A DNA stretch of 64,000 nucleotides, from positions 165,333 through 229,332 of the forward strand of contig CAZAFH010000001.1 in NCBI GenBank assembly GCA_964484265.1, in the 5' to 3' direction. The translations under genes and the position numbers were made by a program. Source of the stretch: SIAQ01 sp964484265. GTDB taxonomy: Bacteria; Planctomycetota; Planctomycetia; Gemmatales; Gemmataceae. How positions within the stretch are numbered: the first letter of the stretch is position 1; the number at the start of each line of letters is the position of its first letter. Below, one piece after another: positions 50,871 through 59,069 of this stretch. The notes beneath the pieces were generated by a model that made no database searches, had not been told where the DNA came from, and was given only the letters and a program-made list of their open reading frames with translations.

Positions 50871-52067
50871 TCAATTTCGCGTCAGTTTGCGGAAGAGCAC
50901 GATTGCCGCGATGACCATGATGGCGTCGGCGAGCGGGATGCCCATCCATGCAGGGACTTTGCCCGATCGGCAGACGTTAATCGCGCACAGCATCACGGGA
51001 TAGTAGATCGTGACGATCGGCAGAAAACAGGTAATGAACGCGCTCAGGTAATCGCTCTTGCTAAACCAAATCCCGACCGGGCATGCGACCATGGCAAAGC
51101 ACAGACACCCCAGGGCAAACGCCGGGCGAATGTAAAACTCGCTCTCGATGACAAAGAGCAGCTTGTCGCTCTCTTTCCTCTTGTTCACGAGATCCTTGAT
51201 ATGCTCCGCGAAATTCGGCTGACCTCGGCCAAGATTGATCATTGTCTGGTGCATATCGATCTCGCGGCTCAGCTTTTCCTTCTCGTCAAGGCATTCTTGC
51301 CGATACTGCGATAGCTCGCTCCAGGTCATGTCGTTGGCGCGGTTCTTGGTAGGTTGGGCCACGAAATCCGGCGGCAACTCGACAGGCCAAATCTGCGCAT
51401 CGCTGATGCCGCCCGCCGAGCCTGAAATGATCGTTGCATGCCGCATTTGGACCAATATCTGTTTGTGCGCCAGGTCCGCCCGCAGTTCCGCTTCCTTGGC
51501 GTGTACGATCGTGTCGAAGCCTTTGCTTTCATGCGAGCGCCGTTTGAAAATGACGTTCTGCAGTTTTCGGCCAACGACGCGGTTGACGTGAATCTCGACA
51601 TTGAGTTTGTGATGGGTGATGCTTCCGTCTTTGCGCAACATCGTGTAGAGCAGTTCCTCGACATCGGCGATCACGCGGTTCTTCATGATAAAGTGCGTGC
51701 GCGGGATGACGTCGATGTAAAGCCCCATCGTCAGTGCGCTGGTTAGAATGCCAAGCATTAGGGCGGGCCAAACCACGCGTGCGATGTGAACGCCAGCCGC
51801 CTTCAGGGCGAGAATTTCGTTATCGGCCGCCAATCGTCCGTAGACGATACAGACGGCAAAGAGCGTCGTTGGCGGGATCGTGTAAGGCAGAAGGCTAGGC
51901 AACATCAGCGGAACAATGGCGAGGATTTGGGTCGGCCCCAGGCCGCTCTTCATCGCTTCCGCGATGACGCCGGCCATCATGATCATCCCCGTCAACGCAA
52001 ACAGCGCCAACAAGAAAATCTTCACCAGGTCAACCAGAATCATGCGATGGATCGTTGCCCAGAACAC
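50871..52067 (-). CDS. LptF/LptG-family permease
   Basis: These six-helix proteins form the inner-membrane channel of the lipopolysaccharide export machine with LptB. The 398-residue product has three helices at the N-terminus (with IHRMILVDLVKIFLL, then VPLMLPSLLPYTIPPTTLFAVCIVYGRLAADNEI), a large periplasmic domain with a jellyroll-like middle, and three helices at the C-terminus (ending VIAAIVLFRKL). The start is a GTG at 52065-52067: AAAGGAG lies 6 bases upstream, while the TTG six codons earlier and the ATG eight codons later have no such site. It is the only copy here; the partner is presumably elsewhere. Confidence 0.88.
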   Translation of the reverse strand: MFWATIHRMILVDLVKIFLLALFALTGMIMMAGVIAEAMKSGLGPTQILAIVPLMLPSLLPYTIPPTTLFAVCIVYGRLAADNEILALKAAGVHIARVVWPALMLGILTSALTMGLYIDVIPRTHFIMKNRVIADVEELLYTMLRKDGSITHHKLNVEIHVNRVVGRKLQNVIFKRRSHESKGFDTIVHAKEAELRADLAHKQILVQMRHATIISGSAGGISDAQIWPVELPPDFVAQPTKNRANDMTWSELSQYRQECLDEKEKLSREIDMHQTMINLGRGQPNFAEHIKDLVNKRKESDKLLFVIESEFYIRPAFALGCLCFAMVACPVGIWFSKSDYLSAFITCFLPIVTIYYPVMLCAINVCRSGKVPAWMGIPLADAIMVIAAIVLFRKLTRN

Positions 52068-52325
52068 ACACGACTCCTTTGGCAAACAGCAGATTTCCCG
52101 ATCGATCCACGCGCCGCCACCACCAATAAGTTGTTATCGTCCCTCCATACGCGAAACTTGAATATTTCTCAACATAGGTTTCGCAGCAACGCGATATCCG
52201 ATTGACTTGCTCCGAACTGCCTTGCCACCTCATTTTCACGGGCCGGATGGTTGACTTGTGTGATTTCCGAGAAGTAGAATAGGGCGGTTGGTTAACATTT
52301 CTTTATTTCCCGTGCGGAGGTTCCA

Positions 52326-53507
52326 ATGGGCGAAATCGCTTCCGACATCTTGGGCTGGATAAATAAGTTCCTGGACGCAAGCAAGCAGTCGCGCACCGCC
52401 AAAACGCCCGCATCCTCGCCCGACGCTCCAGATTCGCCCGCCTCCGATGCGCCGGATCCCGATGCGCCTGCCGGGTCGGCCTTGGCAGGCGAAATTCGGG
52501 CGGCGATCGATAATGGCGGGATCAACATCGCGATCTACATGATCGGGCATCCAGACAAAAACAACGACAAGGAATTCAAACGCCAGGCCATCGTGTGGGC
52601 GGGCAACCACGGCGCGTTCGGCATGTCGGGTTCCACGCCCAAAAAGAACCACGCCATGGCGCTCAGCGAAGATCCCGGCAAGCTCGTAACCGGTCTCCTC
52701 GATGCCATGTCGGCAGAGCTCGGCACCGGCGAGACGATCCCGATCGCCAATGTCGCGCTGTTCTCGCACGGCGGATCGAAAAGCATTCAAGTCGATTCAA
52801 AGGGCGAAGGCGGCGGCGAAAAATGGGCCTCGGCGGGCAGCAGCGTCATCAAGAACTTCGCCGCCGCCGTCAAACCTGCTTTGACCGCCGGCGCGAAGAT
52901 TCATCTCTTCGCCTGCAACGCCGCCATGGATCGCGATCCCACGAAAGACAGCGATGACGCCACGCGCACCGATAGCTTCGCCGAGGCATTGCAGGAACTC
53001 ACAGGCGCCGAAGTCTGGGGTCACGAAAACGCGGCACATACAACCGGGAACTCACGCCTCGTGCAAGTGACCGACACGAACGACGACGCCAATGCCGAGC
53101 GCTACCAGATCCGCGACGTGCTCTCGCGAAAATTCATGACCCATGTGGATCCCTACCTCACCGATGCCCAGATGGGCTACCTCGACCAGAAACTCGATAT
53201 CAGCTCGTGGATCAAGAACAGCATCCGATTTCGCGGCAAGGGAACAAAGCAGCTCGACCGCCATCAGGTGTTTGTCGAAGAGATTTCGATGATGGGCTTT
53301 GATGAGCTATTTGACATGATGATCGCGGATTCACCGCCGGGAGAATCCGTATTCCGAAGCCTATTCCCGGAGCATGATCAGATCGACAAACTCGTGGAAG
53401 GCGCAGCCGCAGTGCATGCGCAGTTCCACAAAGAGTTGGAGGCGAAAACGCAGGCGATCGCGAACGCGAAATCGAACGCCGATTTCCCGAGCGACGAAGC
53501 CGAGTAA
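52326..53507 (+). CDS. Protein with a caspase-like (DUF4347-like) core
   Basis: The 393-residue product has no signal peptide. After an N-terminal helix (1-27) and an Ala/Pro/Asp/Ser linker (28-55), residues about 55-260 look like the DUF4347 fold of the caspase/CHAT superfamily. The strand NVALFSHGG puts His148 next to two glycines; the following strand KIHLFACNAAM puts Cys197 where clan CD peptidases have the nucleophile; ALQELTGAEVWGHENAAHTTG matches the family's LTGADVAAS..TG. An additional HGAFG motif has His95. The C-terminal part (about 265-375) is helical and unrecognised. DUF4347 usually sits in very large adhesins; a compact cytosolic version is unusual. Activity, if any, is a guess: peptidase, effector or scaffold. 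GGAGG lies before the ATG. Confidence 0.7.
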   Translation: MGEIASDILGWINKFLDASKQSRTAKTPASSPDAPDSPASDAPDPDAPAGSALAGEIRAAIDNGGINIAIYMIGHPDKNNDKEFKRQAIVWAGNHGAFGMSGSTPKKNHAMALSEDPGKLVTGLLDAMSAELGTGETIPIANVALFSHGGSKSIQVDSKGEGGGEKWASAGSSVIKNFAAAVKPALTAGAKIHLFACNAAMDRDPTKDSDDATRTDSFAEALQELTGAEVWGHENAAHTTGNSRLVQVTDTNDDANAERYQIRDVLSRKFMTHVDPYLTDAQMGYLDQKLDISSWIKNSIRFRGKGTKQLDRHQVFVEEISMMGFDELFDMMIADSPPGESVFRSLFPEHDQIDKLVEGAAAVHAQFHKELEAKTQAIANAKSNADFPSDEAE

Positions 53508-53516
53508 GTTGGCCAC

Positions 53517-53553
53517 GCTTGCGGTCGAGCGCACCAGGCGCTCTGCCGCAAGC
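53517..53553. terminator. Hairpin between convergent genes, possible terminator
   Basis: Arms 53517-53532 and 53538-53553 (GCTTGCGG..GAGCGC / GCGCTC..CCGCAAGC) form 16 positions with 2 mismatches and a 5-base loop. It begins 10 bases after the stop of the plus-strand gene and ends 17 before the stop of the minus-strand one. There is no T-run, so the terminator call is tentative; the CCGCAAGC core recurs at about 34287 and 54170. Confidence 0.5.
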
Positions 53554-53569
53554 GAGCGGAGTGGACGGA

Positions 53570-53953
53570 TTAACGGCCGAAATAGATTCCGAAGTTCCTG
53601 TTCTGGAAACCGAAACTAAAGCCCTGATTCTGCGGGTAATACGAGCCGCCGTAGTACGATCCACCGTAGGTAGGAGCGTAATAGTTGTTCTGTAGCCGAT
53701 GGTATTGGCGGTCAAGCAGGTGATCGTGGTAGGCGTCGTGGTTGAGCGAGTTGTGCAACTGCCGATGCTGCCAATGGGTCATCGGGTACTGGTGGGCCTG
53801 GTAGTGGTACACGTCACGCTGAAACTGCCTTTGATCCAGATAATTGTGGAACGGATCGTGATAGCGATACTGGGCGCTCGCCGAGTTGGCGAACAGCGCC
53901 AGACCTGCGAGGGCCAAGATGCCCGCAGTCATGCAGTGAAGATGTCGATTCAT
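53570..53953 (-). CDS. Small exported His/Tyr/Gln-rich protein
   Basis: The 127-residue product from the ATG at 53951-53953 has a signal peptide (about 1-27, ending SASAQ). The mature part is rich in His, Tyr, Gln and Asn (YRYHDPFHNYLDQRQFQRD; HWQHRQLHNSLNHDAYHDHL) and ends in a Gly/Tyr/Phe-rich segment (GGSYYGGSYYP, GFSFGFQNRNF). No enzyme motif is visible. It could bind metal or be a structural envelope protein. It is divergent to another His-rich exported protein at 54291. A longer frame adds 15 residues before the signal. Confidence 0.8.
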   Translation of the reverse strand: MNRHLHCMTAGILALAGLALFANSASAQYRYHDPFHNYLDQRQFQRDVYHYQAHQYPMTHWQHRQLHNSLNHDAYHDHLLDRQYHRLQNNYYAPTYGGSYYGGSYYPQNQGFSFGFQNRNFGIYFGR

Positions 53954-54290
53954 AACAGCCTCCGAATCTGAAGATGCAAAATTCCAGCTCGGCGGCACCT
54001 TCGTCAGATTCTGCCGTGCCGGAACTCTTCCCGCTCCAGAAACGCCAGACCTGTGAATACTTGCGCAATCCTTTCAGATGGAATAACCGACACTTGAAAA
54101 ATAACCGCTCGATTTGCTTTTCTCCACTAGCGGCTTGGCGCTCGGCATGATGCCATGTATAGCGCCATGCCGCAAGCGGCTGATACGGATTTTTTTCGTT
54201 CGCGCGCGCAATTCGAATTCGTTTTTACGTTCTCACGATGTGGGAAACGAACGACAAGAAAAACAAACGAATCACGAAAGGCGAACTATC
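53954..54290. other. 337-base divergent spacer between two His-rich protein genes
   Basis: No gene is visible. Two partial inverted copies of a motif of GAGCGCCAAGCCGCAAGCGGC type are present: CTAGCGGCTTGGCGCTC at about 54127-54143 and AGCGCCATGCCGCAAGCGGCT at about 54161-54181, related to GAGCGCCAAGCCGCAAGC at about 34279-34296. Promoters for both flanking genes presumably lie here; none is clear. Confidence 0.5.
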
Positions 54291-54803
54291 ATGTCACTCA
54301 AAACGACCTTCCTGTCGATGACCATCAGCACCGCTCTCCTCGGCCTCGCGGGCACCGCACAAGCTCAAAGCCATGCCCATATCGACAACCTGGCCCTTCG
54401 TCTGCAGCGTCAGACGGCCGAGATGCACGCGGAAGTTCATGCTCACTTCCGTGCCACGCGTGATTATGTTCACCTGGATCGCGATGTCGCGGAAATGGAA
54501 CGCCTTGCTCGCCATATCCACGAAGTGGCACATCACGGCGGCAGCGTCCGTCACCTGAGGGCTGATGTCGCTCAGTTGGATCGACTGTACCATCATGTCG
54601 AAGACGTGATCGGACACCTGGCGCGAACGCGGCAGATCAACTTCCGCACGCTGAATCACTTCCGCAGCGTCATGGCGAACGTGGGAGACACGCTCCATCA
54701 CCTGCGAAGCGACCTCGCTCATATGCGGGATCACGATCCGCATTTCCGACCGGCTCCGAACGGCATCGTGCTGCCACGCTTCGGCATCCGCATCCAGTGG
54801 TAG
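54291..54803 (+). CDS. Small exported His-rich helical protein
   Basis: The 170-residue product from the ATG at 54291 has a signal peptide (about 1-26, ending AQAQ). The mature part is almost all helix with His spaced at helix-turn intervals (EMHAEVHAHFRATRDYVHLDRD, ARHIHEVAHHGGSVRHLRAD), Leu/Val heptads and a basic C-terminus (FGIRIQW). No known motif. It may bind metal ions or heme. A longer frame from 54114 would add 59 basic residues and lacks any support. The gene is followed by a strong terminator. Confidence 0.82.
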   Translation: MSLKTTFLSMTISTALLGLAGTAQAQSHAHIDNLALRLQRQTAEMHAEVHAHFRATRDYVHLDRDVAEMERLARHIHEVAHHGGSVRHLRADVAQLDRLYHHVEDVIGHLARTRQINFRTLNHFRSVMANVGDTLHHLRSDLAHMRDHDPHFRPAPNGIVLPRFGIRIQW

Positions 54804-54825
54804 TCGCGTCGATCGACAAGAAAAT

Positions 54826-54874
54826 GGCGAGCGGTGGCGTCACGAGGCTGGCGCCACCGCTCGCCCCTTTTTTT
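54826..54874 (+). terminator. Strong, probably bidirectional rho-independent terminator
   Basis: A perfect 14-base stem GGCGAGCGGTGGCG (54826-54839) / CGCCACCGCTCGCC (54852-54865) with a 12-base loop is followed by CC and seven T (54868-54874). The T-run abuts the stop of the minus-strand AsmA-like gene. In the minus direction ATTTTCTT follows the stem, so it can serve both convergent genes. Confidence 0.92.
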
Positions 54875-57800
54875 CATTCAAATAATCGGAACCACCGAAT
54901 ACGATCCGGAACTCGCGGCGGCGGAGTGGATGCAGTGGCGTTCGCCGCCGTCGCGGTCTGTTGGCCCATGACGCGGTCGCGCACGAGCAGCAGCGGGTCA
55001 ACGATCAGCGGAACGGGCTTCATCTGGAAACGCAAGTCCCTGGGATTCGATGACATCCTGCCGCGAATTTCCACGGTGAACAGATTCTTGCTCACCGTCG
55101 TCGGCAAAGGACGAATGACAGGCGGGAGCAACTGCTCGACTCGGCCCCACATCGGGTAGACGTCCATCTCAACCTTTTTGCTATCGAGAAAATAGTCGCC
55201 CTTGCCGGCAAGGCTCAGAGTGCTGCCAAAGAGATCGAAGCGCTGCGTCGAGAGACGCGGGCCCTGGATGCCGAAGTCGGCGTGAAACTCCTCGAAGGTC
55301 GTTCGGTCGTCATTTTTTGAGCCGAGGTATTTCAGCAAATCCAGCAGGACGGGCACGTTGTACAGGTGAGCGCGGGCAATGTCGAGCGAGCCATTCCCTT
55401 CCAGAGAATCGATGCCAGAACCGAGTCCGGTAAGGTAGAGGCGAGCGCCGGCGATGCCAGAGATTTGCGATTTCGGCCCGAAATTCTGGCGACCAAACTC
55501 GGCAACGTTGATCTGCGATGCCGTGAGGTTTAGTTCGTAGCGCATCGACGAGCCGAAGTCCACGCGCATTTGGCCAGTGAGGTCGCCGCCATAGATCGGC
55601 GCCCGCACGCTAACGAGGAGCACGTCGGGACTGGTATCGCGCATCTGAAACTGGGCGTGCGTGTTCTTCAACGGCTGATCGAACACGATGGCGTTGTCGA
55701 GTTTGACATTTCCCGTCAGGCCAAGCATCTGCCTGCCGTTGAATCGGCCGGTGCAGGCGAGTTCACCCGTCACGCTGGAGAACTCGAGGCCTGTGGTGAA
55801 CTTCGCGTCGAACATCTGGGCGACGCCGTCCCAGTAGACGTCTGGCGGTTTGCCGATCTCAGGCGGCTGAAAGACGACGACGCGCGATTTCGCGCGAATC
55901 GGTCCCTGCCAATTCAGAGACTTCAGCGCATCCTGAATTTTTCGCGGGCAGGCGTTGATGAGATCGTTGTCGAGCTTCAGGCCTTGAACTTCCACATTGG
56001 CCAGGTCGGAGAAATAGCCGCCGCGCTGGTTGAGATCGACGTAACCTTTGTCGAGCTTGAAGACGGCATGGTGGTGTTTCGCCCGCAGCATGGCGAGGTC
56101 GAGGCGATTGTCGTGAAAATGGAACTTGCCGCGCAGGTCCTGAAGATCGAACGGGAAGAACGCCGGCCTCACGGTGCAGCCTTGCGCATCGACTTGCACA
56201 TCGAGGTCCTTGATGTCCGCCGAGGGCCTGTTGACATTGGCGGTGAAGAAGAGACGGCCCGTGGGATTGAAGGTCTCCCAGGATTTCTGCAAGCCAGGCA
56301 TCTTCCGCAAAGCGTCTTCCAGGTCGTTGTCGAGCAGAATATCGCGGCCGGTGATTTCCATGGAGATGCCAAAGGATTTTTCGCCCTTGTCACTGACCTT
56401 GGGAATCGACTTGCCATGCAGCATGACATGGCCTTCTTTGTGCAACCCCTGGAATTCGTGGAACTCCCAGTGTTCCGGGTAAATATCGAGATTGCCGCTC
56501 ACTTTGGTCAAAGCGTAGGGAAACTGGTCCCAGAGGATGGCAGCGTCATGGAAGTGGATGTGGTACTCGTTGCGATATTCCTTGCCGACTTCGTGGCGGA
56601 TATGCGCGCGCACGTCGAACTTGCCGTTTGCGTGGAACGACTCCGCGAACTTCTGCAAGTTGATTGGCAGCGCGCGCACGAGGGCGTCGTCGATATCGAG
56701 GCCGTGTCCGTGAAAGTTGAACTCGACGTCGGCCTGATTTCCGACGTCGCCAGTCCAATAGCCGCTAAGAAAAACCGGCCGTTTGCCCGCGAAAGCCGTC
56801 AAACGGACATCGATGTGTTTGTTGAGCAGATTGTAGTCGATTTTTCCAGTGGCATCGCTGAGCGGGTAAGGAAAATTTTTGAATACCAGCGCGACCTTCT
56901 CCGGCTCGAGGGTGACGGTCGACGGCTTGCCTGTGCTCAACGGAACCCAGTGCCCGTCGTGACGCGCACAGGCGATGCGGATCGTCGTCGGGCCATCCGG
57001 CTGAAATCGGCGATGAAGTTCGCGGATCTTCTCGGGAAGCCGAATCGCCAGCTCCTCGCCGAGCGGGACGTGCTTCATATCGACGCGCATCTCGAATTCC
57101 TCGTGCAGCGCCGGAAGCTGACCCGTGCCATCCGCGGTAATCTCCATCGAACCGGAGACGGCACTCAAGCGATGGACCTGCAACGCGCCATTCGAGCAGT
57201 GCATCTTGACGGCAATTTTTTCAAGCGGCAGAGGCAGCTTCGGGTGTTGCAGCTTGCCGTTCTCGATCGTGCAATCGACATCATAAAAGAGCGGCTGGGC
57301 CTGCTTGGGATGATAGAGGACTCGGCCCTCGACATCCGCGGTCGCGCTAAGCTGGAGACCAACTTGCACATCGGCTGGTATTGGGATCGGCAATCGCGCG
57401 ACGAGCCCGTGCGACAACGCAATCGATTTCGCCTTGAACGCGAGAATAGCCTCGTTGGTCATCCGGTCGATTTTTCCCTGCCAATTTAGCTTCCCCAGCA
57501 GCGCCGATTCCGCAGCGCCGCGAATAGTAACCCGAGGCAAAGGATCGTTGACGATATTCATCGTGATATTGTTGATCTCGATCGACGTCGCCTTGCCAAG
57601 ATCGGCGCGGTCTTCGAGGATCAGCGTGCCATCATGGATCACCGTCGCTGGCATCATCCTCTGCGGTGCGGCTGTCGGTTTTTTTATGATGCCTTGCAAA
57701 TTGATCGTGCCATCGCGCTCGCGGCGAACACGCATGCGCGGGCGAAACAGCTCGATCTTGCGCAAGGTCAATTCGCCATCGAGAATTTTTTCCTTGTCGT

Positions 57801-58077
57801 GATAGAAAATGGCTGACGGAATATGGAGAAACTCGGTCTTCTCGGGGTCGTCGGCCCGCGTCAGGCGGATACCGTCGAGTTGGATTCCGCCCAGAATGCG
57901 CAGCCGTGCCGAATCGACACTCACATGCGCGCCGGGAAACGCCTTGGTAATCTCGGCAATGACTTGCTCGCGGACGGCACTGGCGTTCGTCAATCGCTGA
58001 TAGATCAGCGCACCGGTCGCGACAGCACCGACGATGCCGTACACGATCCCGCGAACTATCCATTTCCGCCAGCCCAT
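54874..58077 (-). CDS. Large AsmA-like/TamB-type envelope protein
   Basis: AsmA-like and TamB-type proteins bridge the inner and outer membranes and carry lipid. The 1067-residue product has one N-terminal membrane helix (about residues 9-28, IVYGIVGAVATGALIY), then SAVREQVIAEITKAFPGAHVSVDS and LGGIQLDGIRLTRAD, the typical AsmA start. The rest is long repetitive beta-strand (repeated patterns such as KGNLDIYPEHWEFHEFQG) and the C-terminal part carries LYNVPVLLDLLKYLG and a SLAGKGDYFLDSKKVEMDVYPM strand near the end, the usual DUF3971/AsmA C-terminal region. It ends with a Pro-rich tail. It could help move phospholipid between membranes; this is inferred from family only. The upstream spacer has an inverted-pair repeat. 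Confidence 0.88.
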   Translation of the reverse strand: MGWRKWIVRGIVYGIVGAVATGALIYQRLTNASAVREQVIAEITKAFPGAHVSVDSARLRILGGIQLDGIRLTRADDPEKTEFLHIPSAIFYHDKEKILDGELTLRKIELFRPRMRVRRERDGTINLQGIIKKPTAAPQRMMPATVIHDGTLILEDRADLGKATSIEINNITMNIVNDPLPRVTIRGAAESALLGKLNWQGKIDRMTNEAILAFKAKSIALSHGLVARLPIPIPADVQVGLQLSATADVEGRVLYHPKQAQPLFYDVDCTIENGKLQHPKLPLPLEKIAVKMHCSNGALQVHRLSAVSGSMEITADGTGQLPALHEEFEMRVDMKHVPLGEELAIRLPEKIRELHRRFQPDGPTTIRIACARHDGHWVPLSTGKPSTVTLEPEKVALVFKNFPYPLSDATGKIDYNLLNKHIDVRLTAFAGKRPVFLSGYWTGDVGNQADVEFNFHGHGLDIDDALVRALPINLQKFAESFHANGKFDVRAHIRHEVGKEYRNEYHIHFHDAAILWDQFPYALTKVSGNLDIYPEHWEFHEFQGLHKEGHVMLHGKSIPKVSDKGEKSFGISMEITGRDILLDNDLEDALRKMPGLQKSWETFNPTGRLFFTANVNRPSADIKDLDVQVDAQGCTVRPAFFPFDLQDLRGKFHFHDNRLDLAMLRAKHHHAVFKLDKGYVDLNQRGGYFSDLANVEVQGLKLDNDLINACPRKIQDALKSLNWQGPIRAKSRVVVFQPPEIGKPPDVYWDGVAQMFDAKFTTGLEFSSVTGELACTGRFNGRQMLGLTGNVKLDNAIVFDQPLKNTHAQFQMRDTSPDVLLVSVRAPIYGGDLTGQMRVDFGSSMRYELNLTASQINVAEFGRQNFGPKSQISGIAGARLYLTGLGSGIDSLEGNGSLDIARAHLYNVPVLLDLLKYLGSKNDDRTTFEEFHADFGIQGPRLSTQRFDLFGSTLSLAGKGDYFLDSKKVEMDVYPMWGRVEQLLPPVIRPLPTTVSKNLFTVEIRGRMSSNPRDLRFQMKPVPLIVDPLLLVRDRVMGQQTATAANATASTPPPRVPDRIRWFRLFE

Positions 58078-58221
58078 GATTGTTGCTCAGTTTCACAACA
58101 AATGCGCACCCTTCGCGCGGGCAGGACGATAGGCGATCCGCGCGAATGCGTCAACGGTGATTTTTGTTCACAGGTACCTAAATGCAAATAGATACCTTGC
58201 GCGGTATGGATTGGGACGTCG

Positions 58222-58279
58222 GTGGCACAGTCACTCCTGTCTGCGCGGGAGTTAGAACAGACAAGAATATCTGTCCCAC
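58222..58279. repeat. Inverted pair of GTGG.ACAG..TGTCTG units
   Basis: Arms 58222-58243 and 58258-58279 match with 5 mismatches around a 14-base loop; each arm contains ACAG..CTGT self-complementarity. It lies in the 290-base spacer upstream of the antitoxin gene and is the same architecture as the other paired elements. Confidence 0.6.
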
Positions 58280-58367
58280 AATTCCAAAATGTTTCATTTC
58301 GGCCCGCTCAGAGTATAATTAAGTAGATGCGAATTGATCCTTCTCCATTCAGAGTTGGAGAGTCCGA

Positions 58368-58616
58368 ATGATCCAGTGTTCCGCCGTGGAAGCTCAACAA
58401 AGACTGCCCGAACTTTTGGCCAAGGCGAGCCATGGAGAGGTCGTACAGATTATAGAAGACGGCAACAGATTCTGCCTCACCGTACTGGAAGTCGATTCGC
58501 CATCTCCTCGACCGCCAATCACGGGCATTCCCAAAGCGGGCCGATTGAAAGGAATGTTCGTCGTCCCGGATGACTTCGATGATCCGCTCGAGGATTTGCG
58601 CGAGTACATGGAATGA
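58368..58616 (+). CDS. Phd/YefM-type antitoxin
   Basis: The 82-residue product has the Phd/YefM-type N-terminal DNA-binding fold (CSAVEAQQRLPELLAKASHGEVVQI, then EDGNRFCLTVLE) and a C-terminal tail (FDDPLEDLREYME) that usually wraps the toxin. Its stop overlaps the start of the PIN toxin gene by ATGA (58613-58616). In intact pairs it binds the toxin and represses the operon. Here the toxin is frameshifted, so the antitoxin may be free. It starts 89 bases after a paired repeat. Confidence 0.85.
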   Translation: MIQCSAVEAQQRLPELLAKASHGEVVQIIEDGNRFCLTVLEVDSPSPRPPITGIPKAGRLKGMFVVPDDFDDPLEDLREYME

Positions 58617-59000
58617 GGCTTCTTCTCGATACTCACGTACTTTTGTGGTTTCAATCAGGCGACTCGAAGCTGAGCGTAAAAGCGCAAAGGCGCGATCGAA
58701 GATCCTGCGAATGAGCGCTGGCTTTCGCCGATAAGTCTGCTGGAAATCGCGCTCAAGAACCGCCTTGGAAAATTACCTTTGTCCGCGCCCTTTGGCACAC
58801 TATTCCCTTCGGAATTGATTGCGGATGACATTCACCTCTTGCAATTGGAGCCACGCCACATTGAACCGCTGACCACGCTGCCCTTGCATCACAGGGATCC
58901 CTTTGACCGTCTCATCGCAGCAACAGCAATCGTCGATCAGCTGACGCTTGTGTCTTGCGATCCCCTTTTCGACGCTTATGGCCTGACGCGATTGTGGTAA
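58613..59000 (+). pseudogene. Frameshifted VapC-type PIN toxin
   Basis: The first frame gives MRLLLDTHVLLWFQSGDSKL and continues through SVKAQR to about 58690, then stops after about 34 residues. From 58692 the other frame resumes the expected order: AIEDPANERWLSPISLLEIA, KNRLGKLPL, then SAPFGTLFPSE and HHRDPFDRLIAATAIVDQ, ending at 59000. One extra base (or loss of two) near 58688-58692 disrupts the gene. Both parts together make a complete VapC-type PIN domain (about 129 residues): Asp6, the E of LLEIA, and the D of RDPFDRLIAA are the acidic active-site residues. The short open frame beginning at 58779 is the C-terminal remnant, not a gene. Confidence 0.85.
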
Positions 59001-59069
59001 CGCGGATGTATTCCAGCAGTGGACCACGCTTCATTTTCGTGCTTGTGCCGAAATGGTATAACTTCCCAA

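Noticed and set aside
55570..57489. 639-codon plus-strand frame inside the AsmA-like gene
   Set aside because: The minus-strand product has AsmA-type start, membrane helix and continuous beta pattern over 1067 residues; the antisense frame is a shadow.
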